Below are positions 53,091 to 62,276 of a stretch of DNA of 64,000 nucleotides, one piece after another (the first letter of the stretch is position 1; each line of letters starts with the position of its first letter). Origin of the DNA: Woeseiaceae bacterium (lineage in GTDB: Bacteria > Pseudomonadota > Gammaproteobacteria > Steroidobacterales > Woeseiaceae); contig JAJFKV010000025.1 of the NCBI GenBank assembly GCA_021773055.1, forward strand, positions 35,577 to 99,576, given 5' to 3'. Below the pieces are notes generated by a model. That model saw only the letters and a list, made by a program, of their open reading frames with translations, was not told the DNA's origin and searched no databases. A program made the position numbers and the translations under genes.

Positions 53091-54185
53091 TCACGCAAGA
53101 TGCGGCAGGGCGAGATACTCCGAAGATTGCATTTCGATTAACCGGCTCACAGTGCGGTCAAATTCGAAGGACAATCGAGTACCTGTGTACAGCGTTTCCG
53201 CTGGCTTCGACGCTGAAATAATAAGTTTGACGCGGCGGTCGTAAAACTCGTCTACGAGTGCGATAAATCGGCGCGTCTGGTCTTCACGCATGGGGTCAAG
53301 TTCAGGCACACCCGAGACGATAATGCTTGGGTACCAACGCGCGAGTTCGATGTAGTCAGACTGACTGCGAGGCCCGTCGCAAATTGCATCGAAATCGAAC
53401 CATGCAATGCCCTTGGCACACTTGTGTGCTGTGATGGGACGGCCATTGATTTCGAGATCATGCCGCTCCCGAATCTGGCTGGTGGCGGACTCGTCAAAAA
53501 AGAAGTTCAGTCCCCGCGCGGCATGATCATCATCGGGGGTCAAAAATGTGCCGGCTTTTTGCAATAATCGCAGTCGGTAGTCTGTGCCGCTATCCATGTG
53601 AATGACATCGGTGTTCTCGTTCAGCATCGCGATCGAGGGCAAGAACTGCTGTCGCTGCAAACCGTCCTTGTAGAGGTCATCAGGTTTGGCATTCGAGGTG
53701 GTGACCAGCGCGACGCCACGGCGAAACAGGCCGTCGAGCAATCTGCCTAGAATCATGGCATCCGCGATGTCGCTCACGAAGAACTCGTCGAAACATAAAA
53801 CCCGGGTTTCGGTCGCGATACTTTGTGCCACCCCGTCAAGCGGGTCCTCAACGTCGCCGAGCTGGCGAAGCCGAGCGTGAATGTCGTGCATCATTCGATG
53901 AAAATGGATGCGTCTCTTCTTCTCTATTTTCAGGCTGTCAAAAAACAGGTCCATGAGAAAGGTTTTGCCGCAACCGACGCCACCCCATAGGTACAGTCCC
54001 TTGATCCTGTCGGAGTCTGACAGGGATTTGCTCGAGAAGAAATCCATCAATCCCCGGCGCGCAGGTTCACGTTCCTGAATGCGCCGCTGCAGTTCTTCGA
54101 GCCGACCTATAACGTCGACTTGGGCGGGATCACGGACATGGCCTTCCCGGGCAAGGCTGTCCTCATATGCCTGACGAATTTCCAA
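53091..54185 (-). CDS. zapE: ZapE/AFG1 family cell-division ATPase
   Basis: A 364-residue AAA-type ATPase. P-loop is YLWGGVGCGKTFLMDLFF near residue 67 and Walker B is RVLCFDEFFVSDI near 130. The helical lid block HFHRMMHDIHARL lies between them, and the C-terminus has the family arginine finger region TSNAKPDDLYKDGLQR. E. coli ZapE associates with the Z-ring under stress. The start is TTG with an AAGGG box 5 nt upstream. Divergent from the ETF-QO gene. Confidence 0.94.
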   Translation of the reverse strand: MEIRQAYEDSLAREGHVRDPAQVDVIGRLEELQRRIQEREPARRGLMDFFSSKSLSDSDRIKGLYLWGGVGCGKTFLMDLFFDSLKIEKKRRIHFHRMMHDIHARLRQLGDVEDPLDGVAQSIATETRVLCFDEFFVSDIADAMILGRLLDGLFRRGVALVTTSNAKPDDLYKDGLQRQQFLPSIAMLNENTDVIHMDSGTDYRLRLLQKAGTFLTPDDDHAARGLNFFFDESATSQIRERHDLEINGRPITAHKCAKGIAWFDFDAICDGPRSQSDYIELARWYPSIIVSGVPELDPMREDQTRRFIALVDEFYDRRVKLIISASKPAETLYTGTRLSFEFDRTVSRLIEMQSSEYLALPHLA

Positions 54186-54303
54186 TCTACCCTTTTACCT
54201 GTATTTTCGGCGCTGTTGCGGCCCGGCAAGATTACAACGCTGGAAATGAAGTCGCCACAAAGACTGCTAGTATTAACCTGAATCAGCCTGGGGATAAAGT
54301 CCG

Positions 54304-55953
54304 ATGTCGGAAGCAACTGAACGCGAATCCATGGAATTCGATGTCGTCATCGTCGGCGGCGGGCCAGCCGGACTGGCTGCCGCATGTCGGCTTATGCAGC
54401 TTGACCAGGAGCTGAACATCGTTGTCGTGGAGAAGGGCTCCGAGATCGGCGCGCATATTTTGTCGGGCAATGTTTTCGAACCGACCGGACTTGATGAATT
54501 ATTTCCCGACTGGCAGGACAAGGGCGCGCCCGTCAAGACTGCGGTAACGGGTGACAGGGTCCATTATTTGACCGGCGAATCGGGTGCCATGCCGGTCCCG
54601 GGCTTGTTTCTGCCCCGCCCGATGCACAATCACGGCAATTACATTATTAGTCTCGGCCAGCTGTGCCAGTGGATGGGTGAACAGGCCGAAGCGATGGGCG
54701 TTAACGTATTTCCAGGATTCGCTGCGTCGGAGGTTCTTTATGATCCCGATGGGCGAGTGATCGGCGTTGCGACCAGCGACATGGGAATCAGCAAGGACGG
54801 CGAGCAAAAGCCATCCTATCAGGCGGGCTACGAACTGCTCGGAAAGTACACCATCTTCGCCGAAGGCGTGCGCGGAAACCTGAGCGAACGAGTCATGGAT
54901 AAGTTCGACTTGCGCGCCGACGCAGATCCGCAACACTATGGCATTGGCTTTAAGGAAGTGTGGGAGATCGCCCCGGAGTTACACGAAGAAGGCCTTGTTG
55001 TGCATACAGCCGGCTGGCCGCTCGACTCACATACGGAAGGCGGTGGCTTTCTGTACCACGCCGCAGATAATAAAGTATTCGCCGGATTCATTATTGCGCT
55101 CAATTACAAGAACCCGCATCTGGCACCGTTCGATGAATTTCAGCGCTGGAAGCTGCATCCAAAAATCAGGCGTTACCTCGAGGGTGGCAAGCGAATAGCA
55201 TACGGCGCGCGCGCAGTGAATAAGGGCGGTATCCAGTCGTTGCCCAAACTGGCATTCCCGGGCGGCATGCTGGTTGGCTGTGGCGCGGGCTTTCTGAATG
55301 GTGTGAAAATCAAAGGTGCGCATACAGCGATCAAGACCGGCATGCTGGCCGCCGAGAGTGTGCAAAGGGCGTTAGCGGCGGGCGATAACGCTGCAGCTGA
55401 GCTTTCCGATTTCGACACCAACGTTAGAGCATCCTGGGCGTACAAGGAGATGCACACCGGCCGAAACTTCGGGCCCGGCCTGCACAAGCTTGGTAGCTTC
55501 TGGGGCGCAGCTTTTGCCTTCATCGACCAGAACATTTTCTTCGGCAAACTGCCCTTCACCTGGCGGAACCCTGACCCGGATCATGAGTCACTACTGAAAG
55601 CATCGGATGCGAAGCCTATCGACTACCCGAAACCGGATGGCAAACTCACTTTTGATCGACTGTCATCTGTTTTTCTGTCGAGCACGAACCACGAAGAGGA
55701 TCAGCCTTCTCACCTGCAGCTCAAAGATGAATCGATCCCGATTTCCTACAATCTGCCCGAGTTTGATGAACCCGCGCAAAGATACTGTCCGGCAGGCGTC
55801 TACGAAATCGTGGAAGAGGGCGGTGAGAAAAAACTCGAAATCAGCGCCGCAAACTGCGTGCATTGCAAGACCTGCGATATAAAAGACCCAAAACAGAACA
55901 TAGTCTGGACAGTCCCGGAAGGTGGTGGCGGCCCGAACTATTCAAATATGTAG
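54304..55953 (+). CDS. Electron transfer flavoprotein-ubiquinone oxidoreductase
   Basis: A 549-residue membrane-associated ETF-QO that passes electrons from acyl-CoA dehydrogenases via ETF to ubiquinone. FAD loop VVIVGGGPAGLAAACRL at about 13-28; ubiquinone and membrane segment near 230-260; C-terminal [4Fe-4S] with Cys in YCPAGVYEI and CVHCKTCDIKDP. It ends GGGPNYSNM. It serves the acyl-CoA dehydrogenases encoded elsewhere in the window. The TAG stop lies inside a REP-like repeat. etfAB are not in the window. Confidence 0.97.
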   Translation: MSEATERESMEFDVVIVGGGPAGLAAACRLMQLDQELNIVVVEKGSEIGAHILSGNVFEPTGLDELFPDWQDKGAPVKTAVTGDRVHYLTGESGAMPVPGLFLPRPMHNHGNYIISLGQLCQWMGEQAEAMGVNVFPGFAASEVLYDPDGRVIGVATSDMGISKDGEQKPSYQAGYELLGKYTIFAEGVRGNLSERVMDKFDLRADADPQHYGIGFKEVWEIAPELHEEGLVVHTAGWPLDSHTEGGGFLYHAADNKVFAGFIIALNYKNPHLAPFDEFQRWKLHPKIRRYLEGGKRIAYGARAVNKGGIQSLPKLAFPGGMLVGCGAGFLNGVKIKGAHTAIKTGMLAAESVQRALAAGDNAAAELSDFDTNVRASWAYKEMHTGRNFGPGLHKLGSFWGAAFAFIDQNIFFGKLPFTWRNPDPDHESLLKASDAKPIDYPKPDGKLTFDRLSSVFLSSTNHEEDQPSHLQLKDESIPISYNLPEFDEPAQRYCPAGVYEIVEEGGEKKLEISAANCVHCKTCDIKDPKQNIVWTVPEGGGGPNYSNM

Positions 55954-56086
55954 GAGCGCGACCTCGTTACGAACATCGCACGCGTCGGCCGAGATACTAT
56001 TTACTGGAATGGCTCGCTTCGCTGCGCTTTATTTCCTGAAAATAGTATCTCGGCCGCCGCCTACAGACATTGTGCGGCGCTCCTAC
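55950..56086. repeat. BIME-like paired REP element with inner 17-bp inverted repeat
   Basis: GTAGGAGCGC at 55950-55959 faces its exact inverse GCGCTCCTAC at 56077-56086. Inside lies a perfect 17-bp inverted repeat, CGGCCGAGATACTATTT (55986-56002) and its complement (56040-56056), around a 37-nt loop. It fills the whole gap between convergent genes, and both stop codons (TAG) are supplied by its ends. It may serve as a bidirectional terminator or message stabiliser. It could be a RAYT-mobilised element. Confidence 0.65.
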
Positions 56087-56850
56087 TTGGGTTGCATCCT
56101 GATAGCGCCATCGATACGGATCGTTTCGCCGTTTACCACCGGGTTGCCGTAGATGAACGCCGCGGTGTCTGCGTATTCTTCGGGGCGGCCCAGTCTTGGT
56201 GGGAAAGGAATCTGTTTGCCCAGCGAGTCCTGAACATCTTCTGGCATACCTGCCAGCATCGGGGTCATGAAGATGCCCGGTGCGATGGTGTTTACGCGGA
56301 TGCCGAACTGGGCAAATTCACGTGCCAGCGGCAGCATCATGCCGACGACACCGCCTTTTGATGCGGAGTAGGCTGCCTGGCCGATCTGGCCTTCGAACGC
56401 GGCTACTGATGCCGTGCTGATTACGACACCGCGTTCGCCCTCTGCATTTGGCTCATTTTGTTGCATGAACGCGGCCGCTTCTTTTGTCACGTTGTAGCTG
56501 CCGATCAGGTTGATCTGAATAACGCGATTGAAGTTCTCTGTCGGCCATGGACCATCGCGACCTAATGTCCGGCCAGCCGTCGCTATGCCGGCGCAATTCA
56601 CTGCAAGAGTGATGCCGCCCATGAACTCATTGGCTGCCTGGATCGCGGCTTTTACTGACGCCTCGTCCGATACGTCGGTACGAATAAACAGTGATTTGTC
56701 ACCCAGTTTGGCAACGCTGACTTCGCCCTGTTCTTCGTTGACATCCAAAAGGACGACCTGACCACCTGCGGCAATGACCCGTTCCGCCGTTGCGAATCCG
56801 AGCCCGGATACGCCACCTGTAACTACCGCTTTTGCATTTGCAAGATCCAT
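56083..56850 (-). CDS. 3-hydroxyacyl-CoA dehydrogenase, SDR type (HSD10-like)
   Basis: A 255-residue SDR with an intact active site: [14 protein letters not shown] nucleotide loop, [13 protein letters not shown], catalytic Ser in [12 protein letters not shown], and Tyr/Lys in [41 protein letters not shown] is typical of type II hydroxyacyl-CoA dehydrogenases. It probably oxidises 3-hydroxyacyl-CoA with NAD. It follows the thiolase gene after 8 nt, giving two consecutive beta-oxidation steps in one operon. Its stop codon is inside the REP-like element. Confidence 0.93.
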   Translation of the reverse strand: MDLANAKAVVTGGVSGLGFATAERVIAAGGQVVLLDVNEEQGEVSVAKLGDKSLFIRTDVSDEASVKAAIQAANEFMGGITLAVNCAGIATAGRTLGRDGPWPTENFNRVIQINLIGSYNVTKEAAAFMQQNEPNAEGERGVVISTASVAAFEGQIGQAAYSASKGGVVGMMLPLAREFAQFGIRVNTIAPGIFMTPMLAGMPEDVQDSLGKQIPFPPRLGRPEEYADTAAFIYGNPVVNGETIRIDGAIRMQPK

Positions 56851-56858
56851 GAGATTTC

Positions 56859-58040
56859 CTAGTTAATTTCAATTCCGATTGCGGTAGCTTCACCACCACC
56901 AATACAAAGAGATGCCACACCGCGTTTCAGGTTTCGATTCCGCAGTGCGTGCAGCAGAGTGACGATAATTCTCGCGCCAGTCGCTCCGATCGGATGTCCA
57001 AGTGCACAGGCGCCGCCGTTGACGTTAACCTTGGCGTGATCGAGACCAACATCGTTTATAGCCGCCATCGTGACGCACGCAAACGCTTCATTGATCTCGT
57101 ACAGATCGACATTGTCGGGATTCCAGCCAAGCTTTTCGTGCAATGCCTTGATCGCAAATACGGGAGCGGTTGTGAACCACTCGGGTTCGTGAGCGAAGCC
57201 CGAGTGACCAACAATGCTTGCCAGCGGTTCAAGTCCGAGTTTTTCAGCTTCGTCAGCACTCATGAGAATCAGGGCTGCGGCACCATCTGAAATAGACGAC
57301 GAACTGGCAGCCGTGACTGTTCCGTCTTTGGCAAAGGCCGGCCGCAGAGTCGGGATCTTCTCTGGTTTGGCAGCTGTCGGACCCTCGTCTTCGCTGACTG
57401 TGACGTCACCTTTTCGGCCGCTAATCGTCACGGGCGTAATTTCCGCGGCAAATGCACCGCTGGCCACCGCTGCTCGCGCGCGATTGACCGATTCTATAGC
57501 GAACGCGTCCTGGTCCTCGCGGCTAAAGCCGTACTTCTGTGACGTGATTTCCGCGAAATGCCCCATCATGTTGCCGTCGGAAGGGTTTTGCAGTCCATCG
57601 AAAAACATGTGGTCCAAAACTTGTTGATGACCCATACGATAACCGGCGCGGGCCTTGGGCATCATGTAGGGCGCATTGCTCATGGACTCCATGCCACCCG
57701 CAACCACAATCCCGGCACTGCCGGCTTTAATCAGGTCATTGCCCAGCATTGTGGCTTTCATACCCGAACCACATACTTTGTTTAGCGTTGTGCAGACGGC
57801 GGAGAGCGGGATACCCGCCTGTATGGCCGCCTGGCGCGCTGGCGCCTGGCCGACACCGGCGGGCAAGACGCAGCCCATCAAGACCTCGTTTATCGCCTCG
57901 GCATCCACTTTCGATTCGTCAATACAGGCGCGAATCGCCGCAGCTGCAAGGTCCGGGCTTGGGGCGCCGGATAGCGTTCCTTGAAATGCGCCCAGCGGGG
58001 TTCGCTTGGCGGCAACAATGACAACAGCGTCAGAACTCAT
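56859..58040 (-). CDS. Acetyl-CoA C-acyltransferase (thiolase)
   Basis: A 393-residue thiolase of the AtoB/acetoacetyl-CoA type. Nucleophile Cys90 in LNKVCGSGMKA, His in GGACALGHPIGATGAR near 350, and the second Cys in ASLCIGGGEATA near 380. The NEAFA block (YEINEAFACVTM) is present. It can cleave 3-ketoacyl-CoA or condense acetyl-CoA. Operon with the following SDR makes degradation the likely direction. Confidence 0.95.
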   Translation of the reverse strand: MSSDAVVIVAAKRTPLGAFQGTLSGAPSPDLAAAAIRACIDESKVDAEAINEVLMGCVLPAGVGQAPARQAAIQAGIPLSAVCTTLNKVCGSGMKATMLGNDLIKAGSAGIVVAGGMESMSNAPYMMPKARAGYRMGHQQVLDHMFFDGLQNPSDGNMMGHFAEITSQKYGFSREDQDAFAIESVNRARAAVASGAFAAEITPVTISGRKGDVTVSEDEGPTAAKPEKIPTLRPAFAKDGTVTAASSSSISDGAAALILMSADEAEKLGLEPLASIVGHSGFAHEPEWFTTAPVFAIKALHEKLGWNPDNVDLYEINEAFACVTMAAINDVGLDHAKVNVNGGACALGHPIGATGARIIVTLLHALRNRNLKRGVASLCIGGGEATAIGIEIN

Positions 58041-58133
58041 TTCGGGTGTCTCCAGTGTGCTAAATAGAACCAGGGTGCGCTACTTTCGGGCAAATTCGAG
58101 CTGAGCACAATATAAGGAATCTGGTAGTTCTGC

Positions 58134-58871
58134 TTACGACTCGAAATCCAGCAAATCGGGTTCGTCAAGAACTGAAAGAATACTCTGCCTGCACGCCTCG
58201 GCTAGCTTTCGTGTTGATGCGAAATCGTCATCACCTGGCGCAATGGCCGGAAGAATATCTATCGTCAGATCTGCCATTCGAGGTAGAAACTGTCGCGAGG
58301 GCATCATTTGACGGGTGCCTGAGATCGCGATAGGTACAACCGGCATAACCCCTTTGATCGCTGCGACGAAAGCGCCTGGACGAAACCGCCCGACGCCAGG
58401 TTCGAGTAGAAAAGTACCCTCGGGAAAAAATCCCAGCGACTCGCCTCCCTGTGCAGCTTTGACGAGCTGCCGCGCATCTCTTGTGCTGCCCGTAATTTCC
58501 TTGCGTTCGACGAATTTCGAGCCCGACCGGCGCAACAAAAAATGCACAACCGGAATGTCGCGCATTTCGCCCTTAATAACGAAACCGAAGCGCGCCGGCA
58601 AAAAGCCTTTCAGGAGCGGTCCGTCCAGGTAGCTGGCGTGATTTGCGACAACAACGCAGCTATCGGTCGGCAAATTGTCGATACCGCGAATTGTGACTTT
58701 GACACCCGCCGCAACGAAGACCATCCTGGCCGCCAGAGTGACTAGTTTTTGTCGCCGGTGCAGCCCCGGGACAAGCAATGCGCCGAGCAGCGTAATGAGG
58801 CACGCCGCCACAAAGCAGAACCAGCCCCAGAGTCCCCACAGGAAATTAATGATGTGTGTGACCCAGTTCAC
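58134..58871 (-). CDS. plsC: 1-acyl-sn-glycerol-3-phosphate acyltransferase family protein
   Basis: A 245-residue membrane acyltransferase. Two N-terminal hydrophobic helices (about 5-50) precede the PlsC catalytic motif NHASYLDGP near 78 (His-x4-Asp). FPEGTF near 151 and a substrate-binding VPIAISGTRQMMPS near 175 follow. The start codon is GTG with no clear ribosome-binding site, so the N-terminus is uncertain. It acylates a lysophosphatidic acid or related acceptor. Divergent from xerD. A paralogous plsC may exist elsewhere, so the symbol is tentative. Confidence 0.88.
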   Translation of the reverse strand: MNWVTHIINFLWGLWGWFCFVAACLITLLGALLVPGLHRRQKLVTLAARMVFVAAGVKVTIRGIDNLPTDSCVVVANHASYLDGPLLKGFLPARFGFVIKGEMRDIPVVHFLLRRSGSKFVERKEITGSTRDARQLVKAAQGGESLGFFPEGTFLLEPGVGRFRPGAFVAAIKGVMPVVPIAISGTRQMMPSRQFLPRMADLTIDILPAIAPGDDDFASTRKLAEACRQSILSVLDEPDLLDFES

Positions 58872-59069
58872 TTTATGTTAATGCCTTATGGTTTCTGTGA
58901 CGGCGGTCACGCCTCGCCCCCGGCTTCATCCTCATACTCATAAACCTTGATAAATCCGTCGCTTGGCGGTGCATCGGCAACATTGCCGGGGATCGGAACG
59001 GCGTATGCTACCAGTCCGACAGTCCGGTTGGCAGATGTATCGTGGCAAAGGATTGCGCGACTAACGAAG

Positions 59070-60014
59070 ATGGACATTATGGGTAGTAGCAACAAACAGA
59101 GCACACCAGAGTCTTTGACAGTCACCCGTTCGGCAGAATTGGTAGATCAGTTCCTTGATGCGATCTGGATGGAGCGCGGGTTGTCCAAAAACACGCTGGG
59201 CGCGTACCGCGCTGACTTGATGACCTTGGGTCGCGCACTCGCCGTGAATGGCAAGTTGATCAACCAGGCGGAGAAATCCGATTTGCTGGAGTTCATCGCC
59301 AGTCGTGTCGAAAGTGGCGCCAAGCCACGTTCCACGGCCCGTCAGTTGTCGAGTTTCCGCCGCTTCTTCCGCTACATCTTGCGCGAAGGAATGCGTGGCA
59401 GCGATCCAACGGCCGATATCGAAATGCCGCGTATCGGACGCTCGTTACCGAAATCTCTGTCTGAGGATGAAGTCGACGCATTGTTGAGTGCGCCGAACAC
59501 CGATGAGCCGCTCGGCCATCGTGATAGAGCGATGCTTGAGCTGCTGTATGCCACAGGACTCAGGGTCTCTGAACTCATCAATCTCAAGCAATCGCAAATT
59601 AACTTTAATCAAGGCGTTTTGCGTATCGTTGGCAAAGGCGATCGAGAACGTTTGATTCCGCTCGGTGAAGAGTCGCAACGCTGGCTGAAGGATTTTATCA
59701 ACGGCCCGCGTATGGAAATTCTCCTCGAGCGCCAGACCGATTATCTGTTCCCGACCCGCCGGGGCGATCGAATGACCCGCCAGGCCTTCTGGCACATTAT
59801 CAAGCGCTACGCCGACAAAGCCAGTATTCGTCAGAAAATGTCGCCACACAGCTTACGCCATGCATTTGCGACGCATCTCCTGAATCGTGGCGCGGATCTT
59901 CGAGTTGTACAGATGCTGCTGGGCCATAGTGACTTGTCCACGACCCAGATATACACGCACGTGGCCAGAGAGCGCCTCAAAGACCTGCATGGCGAGCACC
60001 ATCCGCGAGGCTAA
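59070..60014 (+). CDS. xerD: Site-specific tyrosine recombinase XerD
   Basis: A 314-residue recombinase from Met at 59070 (ATG at 59079 also possible). An in-frame extension to 58947 is unlike the family. Core-binding domain about 30-120. Catalytic residues: Arg in YATGLRVSELINL, Lys in VGKGDRERLIPL, His-x-x-Arg in SPHSLRHAFATHLL, His in LGHSDLSTT and Tyr in QIYTHV. It resolves chromosome dimers at dif with XerC. It is followed by dsbC, as in E. coli, so it is a core gene and not a phage integrase. Confidence 0.95.
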   Translation: MDIMGSSNKQSTPESLTVTRSAELVDQFLDAIWMERGLSKNTLGAYRADLMTLGRALAVNGKLINQAEKSDLLEFIASRVESGAKPRSTARQLSSFRRFFRYILREGMRGSDPTADIEMPRIGRSLPKSLSEDEVDALLSAPNTDEPLGHRDRAMLELLYATGLRVSELINLKQSQINFNQGVLRIVGKGDRERLIPLGEESQRWLKDFINGPRMEILLERQTDYLFPTRRGDRMTRQAFWHIIKRYADKASIRQKMSPHSLRHAFATHLLNRGADLRVVQMLLGHSDLSTTQIYTHVARERLKDLHGEHHPRG

Positions 60015-60124
60015 TTCGTTTCGGCGCTGCCGCGACCTCTGTTAAACTTCGCACTGCCCACGGAACCGCCGGTGTTTGCGCTGGTCCCATACGTCAGGGT
60101 CTTTGTCTTTCAGGAATTGCCTAC

Positions 60125-60901
60125 ATGAGTCGTACCACACTTAGTTCTTACTCACTTTCACTATTCGGTTTATTGACAATCGGGTTGCTGGGCAGTGCGT
60201 CTGTCATTGCTGACGAAGCAAGCGCAGATGCGAAGCTCGAAGCCGCTCGCGCGAGAATAAATGCGATGTTCCAGGAAATCGGACCCGAGAACGTAACATT
60301 GAGCCCGGTTGATGGCTGGTACACCGTGCACAAGGGTGCAATTGTCGCGTACGTATCGGGCGATGGTCGCTACCTGCTGCAGGGCGATATGATCGACCTC
60401 GACACTCAGGTGAACCTGAGCGAGAAGAAACGGACGGACTCTCGTCGGGAGACGATGTCCAGGTTGAGCGACGACGAGGCCATCATGTTTTCGCCGGTTG
60501 AAACCAAACATCGAATAACGATTTTTACGGATGTCGATTGCACCTACTGTCGCAAGTTGCACAGCCAGATGGACGAGTATTTGGCGCAAGGCATAGAGAT
60601 TCGCTACCTGTTGTATCCACGCGGTGGACCAGCGTCTCGCTCCTGGAATACGTCAGAGGAAGTCTGGTGTGCACGAGATCGAAATAGTGCATTGACAGCG
60701 GCGAAGCTGGACCGGGATTTCGAAACAAACAAATGCGACGCATCGGCGATCACCAGGCACTACATGCTGGGTCAGGATGTTGGTCTTACGGGTACACCCG
60801 CGATCGTATTTGAGGACGGAACTTTGTTAAGTGGCTACCTGCCGCCGGCAGCTTTAGCCAGCCGCCTGCAACTTACTGAGCAGGCCGCAGCGAACAACTG
60901 A
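60125..60901 (+). CDS. dsbC: Thiol:disulfide interchange protein DsbC
   Basis: A 258-residue periplasmic disulfide isomerase. The signal peptide runs to about residue 28 (SASVIADEA). A dimerisation domain is followed by the thioredoxin-like domain with active site CTYC (E. coli has CGYC) in TDVDCTYCRKLH. A second Cys pair (VWCARDR and NKCDAS) forms the structural disulfide, and the cis-Pro is in LTGTPAIVFEDG. The xerD-dsbC order matches E. coli, where recJ follows. Here a Nudix gene converges instead, so recJ is displaced. Confidence 0.93.
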   Translation: MSRTTLSSYSLSLFGLLTIGLLGSASVIADEASADAKLEAARARINAMFQEIGPENVTLSPVDGWYTVHKGAIVAYVSGDGRYLLQGDMIDLDTQVNLSEKKRTDSRRETMSRLSDDEAIMFSPVETKHRITIFTDVDCTYCRKLHSQMDEYLAQGIEIRYLLYPRGGPASRSWNTSEEVWCARDRNSALTAAKLDRDFETNKCDASAITRHYMLGQDVGLTGTPAIVFEDGTLLSGYLPPAALASRLQLTEQAAANN

Positions 60902-60918
60902 TTCAAAATCCACTTGAG

Positions 60919-61452
60919 TCAGGACTTTGCGCGCCTGAGTTCGTGGAAGTGAACGCCGTTGTTCTCGCCGCGATCCTCAAAGAATTTCTTTAGCGCAAAT
61001 TTGCCGCTGTCGAACGCGAGCTCATCCCAGGGAATTTCATCCTCGCTGAATAACTGCGTGTCCAGACTTTCTTCACCGACACCAAAATTACCGACCAGCT
61101 TGCCGCAGAAGAAAATATGTACCTGGCCGGCATCGACAACGTCGACACTCGCAAACTGGTGACTGATATCCACAGTCGCGCAAGCCTCTTCAAGCGTTTC
61201 CCTGGCAGCACCACCAGCAAGAGTTTCGCCGAGTTCCATGAAACCTGCGGGTATAGTCCAGTAACCGTAACGTGGTTCGATTGAGCGTTTACAAAGCAGC
61301 ACTTTGCCTTCACTCTCGACGATGCAGCCGACGACATTTAATGGGTTTTGGTAATGAACCGTACCGCAATCGTCACAGATCGCTCGTTCACGATTATCAT
61401 CATCGGGGGTCCTGCGGCTATTCTTGCCGCCGCAAATTGAGCAGTACTTCAT
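60919..61452 (-). CDS. Nudix hydrolase with N-terminal zinc ribbon
   Basis: A 177-residue protein from Met at 61452. A longer in-frame start (61581) would translate the tRNA-like sequence and is rejected. A zinc ribbon with Cys pairs (YCSICGGKN and ICDDCGTVH) precedes the Nudix box (GFMELGETLAGGAARETLEEA) near residues 70-95. This zinc-ribbon/Nudix build is close to NADH pyrophosphatase-like and ADP-ribose-type families (NUDT14/YfcD-like). The substrate is probably a nucleotide diphosphate derivative. No ribosome-binding site is obvious. Confidence 0.9.
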   Translation of the reverse strand: MKYCSICGGKNSRRTPDDDNRERAICDDCGTVHYQNPLNVVGCIVESEGKVLLCKRSIEPRYGYWTIPAGFMELGETLAGGAARETLEEACATVDISHQFASVDVVDAGQVHIFFCGKLVGNFGVGEESLDTQLFSEDEIPWDELAFDSGKFALKKFFEDRGENNGVHFHELRRAKS

Positions 61453-61473
61453 AGTGCCAGCAAGTTCCAAAGA

Positions 61474-61548
61474 TGGTGCCGGGAGCGGGAATCGAAACCG
61501 CACTTCCGAAGAAACCGGATTTTGAAGTCGATTCCGGGCCGCCGCAAC
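61474..61548 (-). pseudogene. tRNA-like relic, resembling the 3' part of selC
   Basis: Read on the minus strand, the segment ends CTCCCGGCACCA and is preceded by a T-loop-like TTCGATT with a 4-of-5 bp stem. A small hairpin (CTTCGGAAG) sits where a long variable arm would be, and CTTCAAA with a UCA anticodon triplet follows the order seen in tRNA-Sec. The 5' acceptor strand and a proper anticodon stem are missing. No selA or selB is in the window. It may be a decayed selC copy or an att remnant of an integrated element. Confidence 0.35.
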
Positions 61549-61659
61549 GATACTAGAGCGACCTGGAATCCACAAGATCATGGCTATTGGGTGAGTCTAT
61601 TATCGTCGGGATCGGTTTAGTTCATCGGAATACTGCCCGGAGCGCCTCGTGGAATGACA

Positions 61660-61712
61660 GCTTTACCGCGGAAAGCGGACGCTGCTCTTTTCAACCCGAC
61701 CTACGCCGAGTG
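61660..61712 (-). repeat. GTAGGTCGGGTTG-type dispersed element
   Basis: On the minus strand GTAGGTCGGGTTG is followed by a GC-rich stretch down to GAGGCGCTCC. This heading is common in intergenic repeats of gammaproteobacteria. It sits over the 3' end of the GNAT gene and the gap beyond it. Confidence 0.3.
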
Positions 61713-62276
61713 CTGCAATCCTGACCACTCATCGCGAGTAATCCGATAGTTGGGGCCGTCTTCCCCGTAGCACCGTGTCAGTCCGCGATCGGCGAATCCT
61801 ATTTTTTTCAAAACGTTTCGAGATGCGACGTTGCCACCTTCAAACGTTGCAACGACTTCGGTCAAACGTGACTCTTCAAACGCCATTCGAAGGAGTCGTC
61901 GACCAGCCTCTGTCGCGTAACCCTTACCCCATGCGGATCGTTTCAGAAAATATCCGATCTCAACATCACCGTCCGGTATTTGGCCCGGTGTCACAAGACT
62001 GAAGTCAGTGTCGTCTTCTTCGACTGGCATGGGCAACAGAGCAATACTGCCAAATTTTTCGCCACTGCTTCGATTTGAGATACACCAGATACCGATGCAG
62101 CCATTGCCGCCCCTTTTTGTCCAATTCGACATTTCCCTGCGAATCTCATCCTCTTCCACGACGCCGCCTGCAAACTTCAGTACGTCGGGGTCGGTGAACA
62201 TCTCTATCGCAAGATCAACATCTGCCGCGTCGAACGGGGTCAACGTCAGGCGCTTGCTGTGAAGTACGAGGTTCAT
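61701..62276 (-). CDS. GNAT family N-acetyltransferase (RimJ/RimL-like)
   Basis: A 191-residue acetyltransferase. The N-terminal LHSKRLTLTPFDAADVDLAIEM is the RimJ-type beta-alpha start. Acetyl-CoA-binding loop in RSAWGKGYATEAGRRLLRMAF near 112-130, then NVASRNVLKKIGFADRG near 148-164. It probably transfers an acetyl group to a protein N-terminus or small amine. Flanked by the tRNA-like relic and a repeat-rich intergenic stretch, it may be part of an accessory block. Confidence 0.88.
   Translation of the reverse strand: MNLVLHSKRLTLTPFDAADVDLAIEMFTDPDVLKFAGGVVEEDEIRREMSNWTKRGGNGCIGIWCISNRSSGEKFGSIALLPMPVEEDDTDFSLVTPGQIPDGDVEIGYFLKRSAWGKGYATEAGRRLLRMAFEESRLTEVVATFEGGNVASRNVLKKIGFADRGLTRCYGEDGPNYRITRDEWSGLQHSA

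Noticed and set aside
59070-60014. Tyrosine recombinase as integrase of a mobile element
   Set aside because: Length, sequence and the following dsbC gene match core xerD of gammaproteobacteria.
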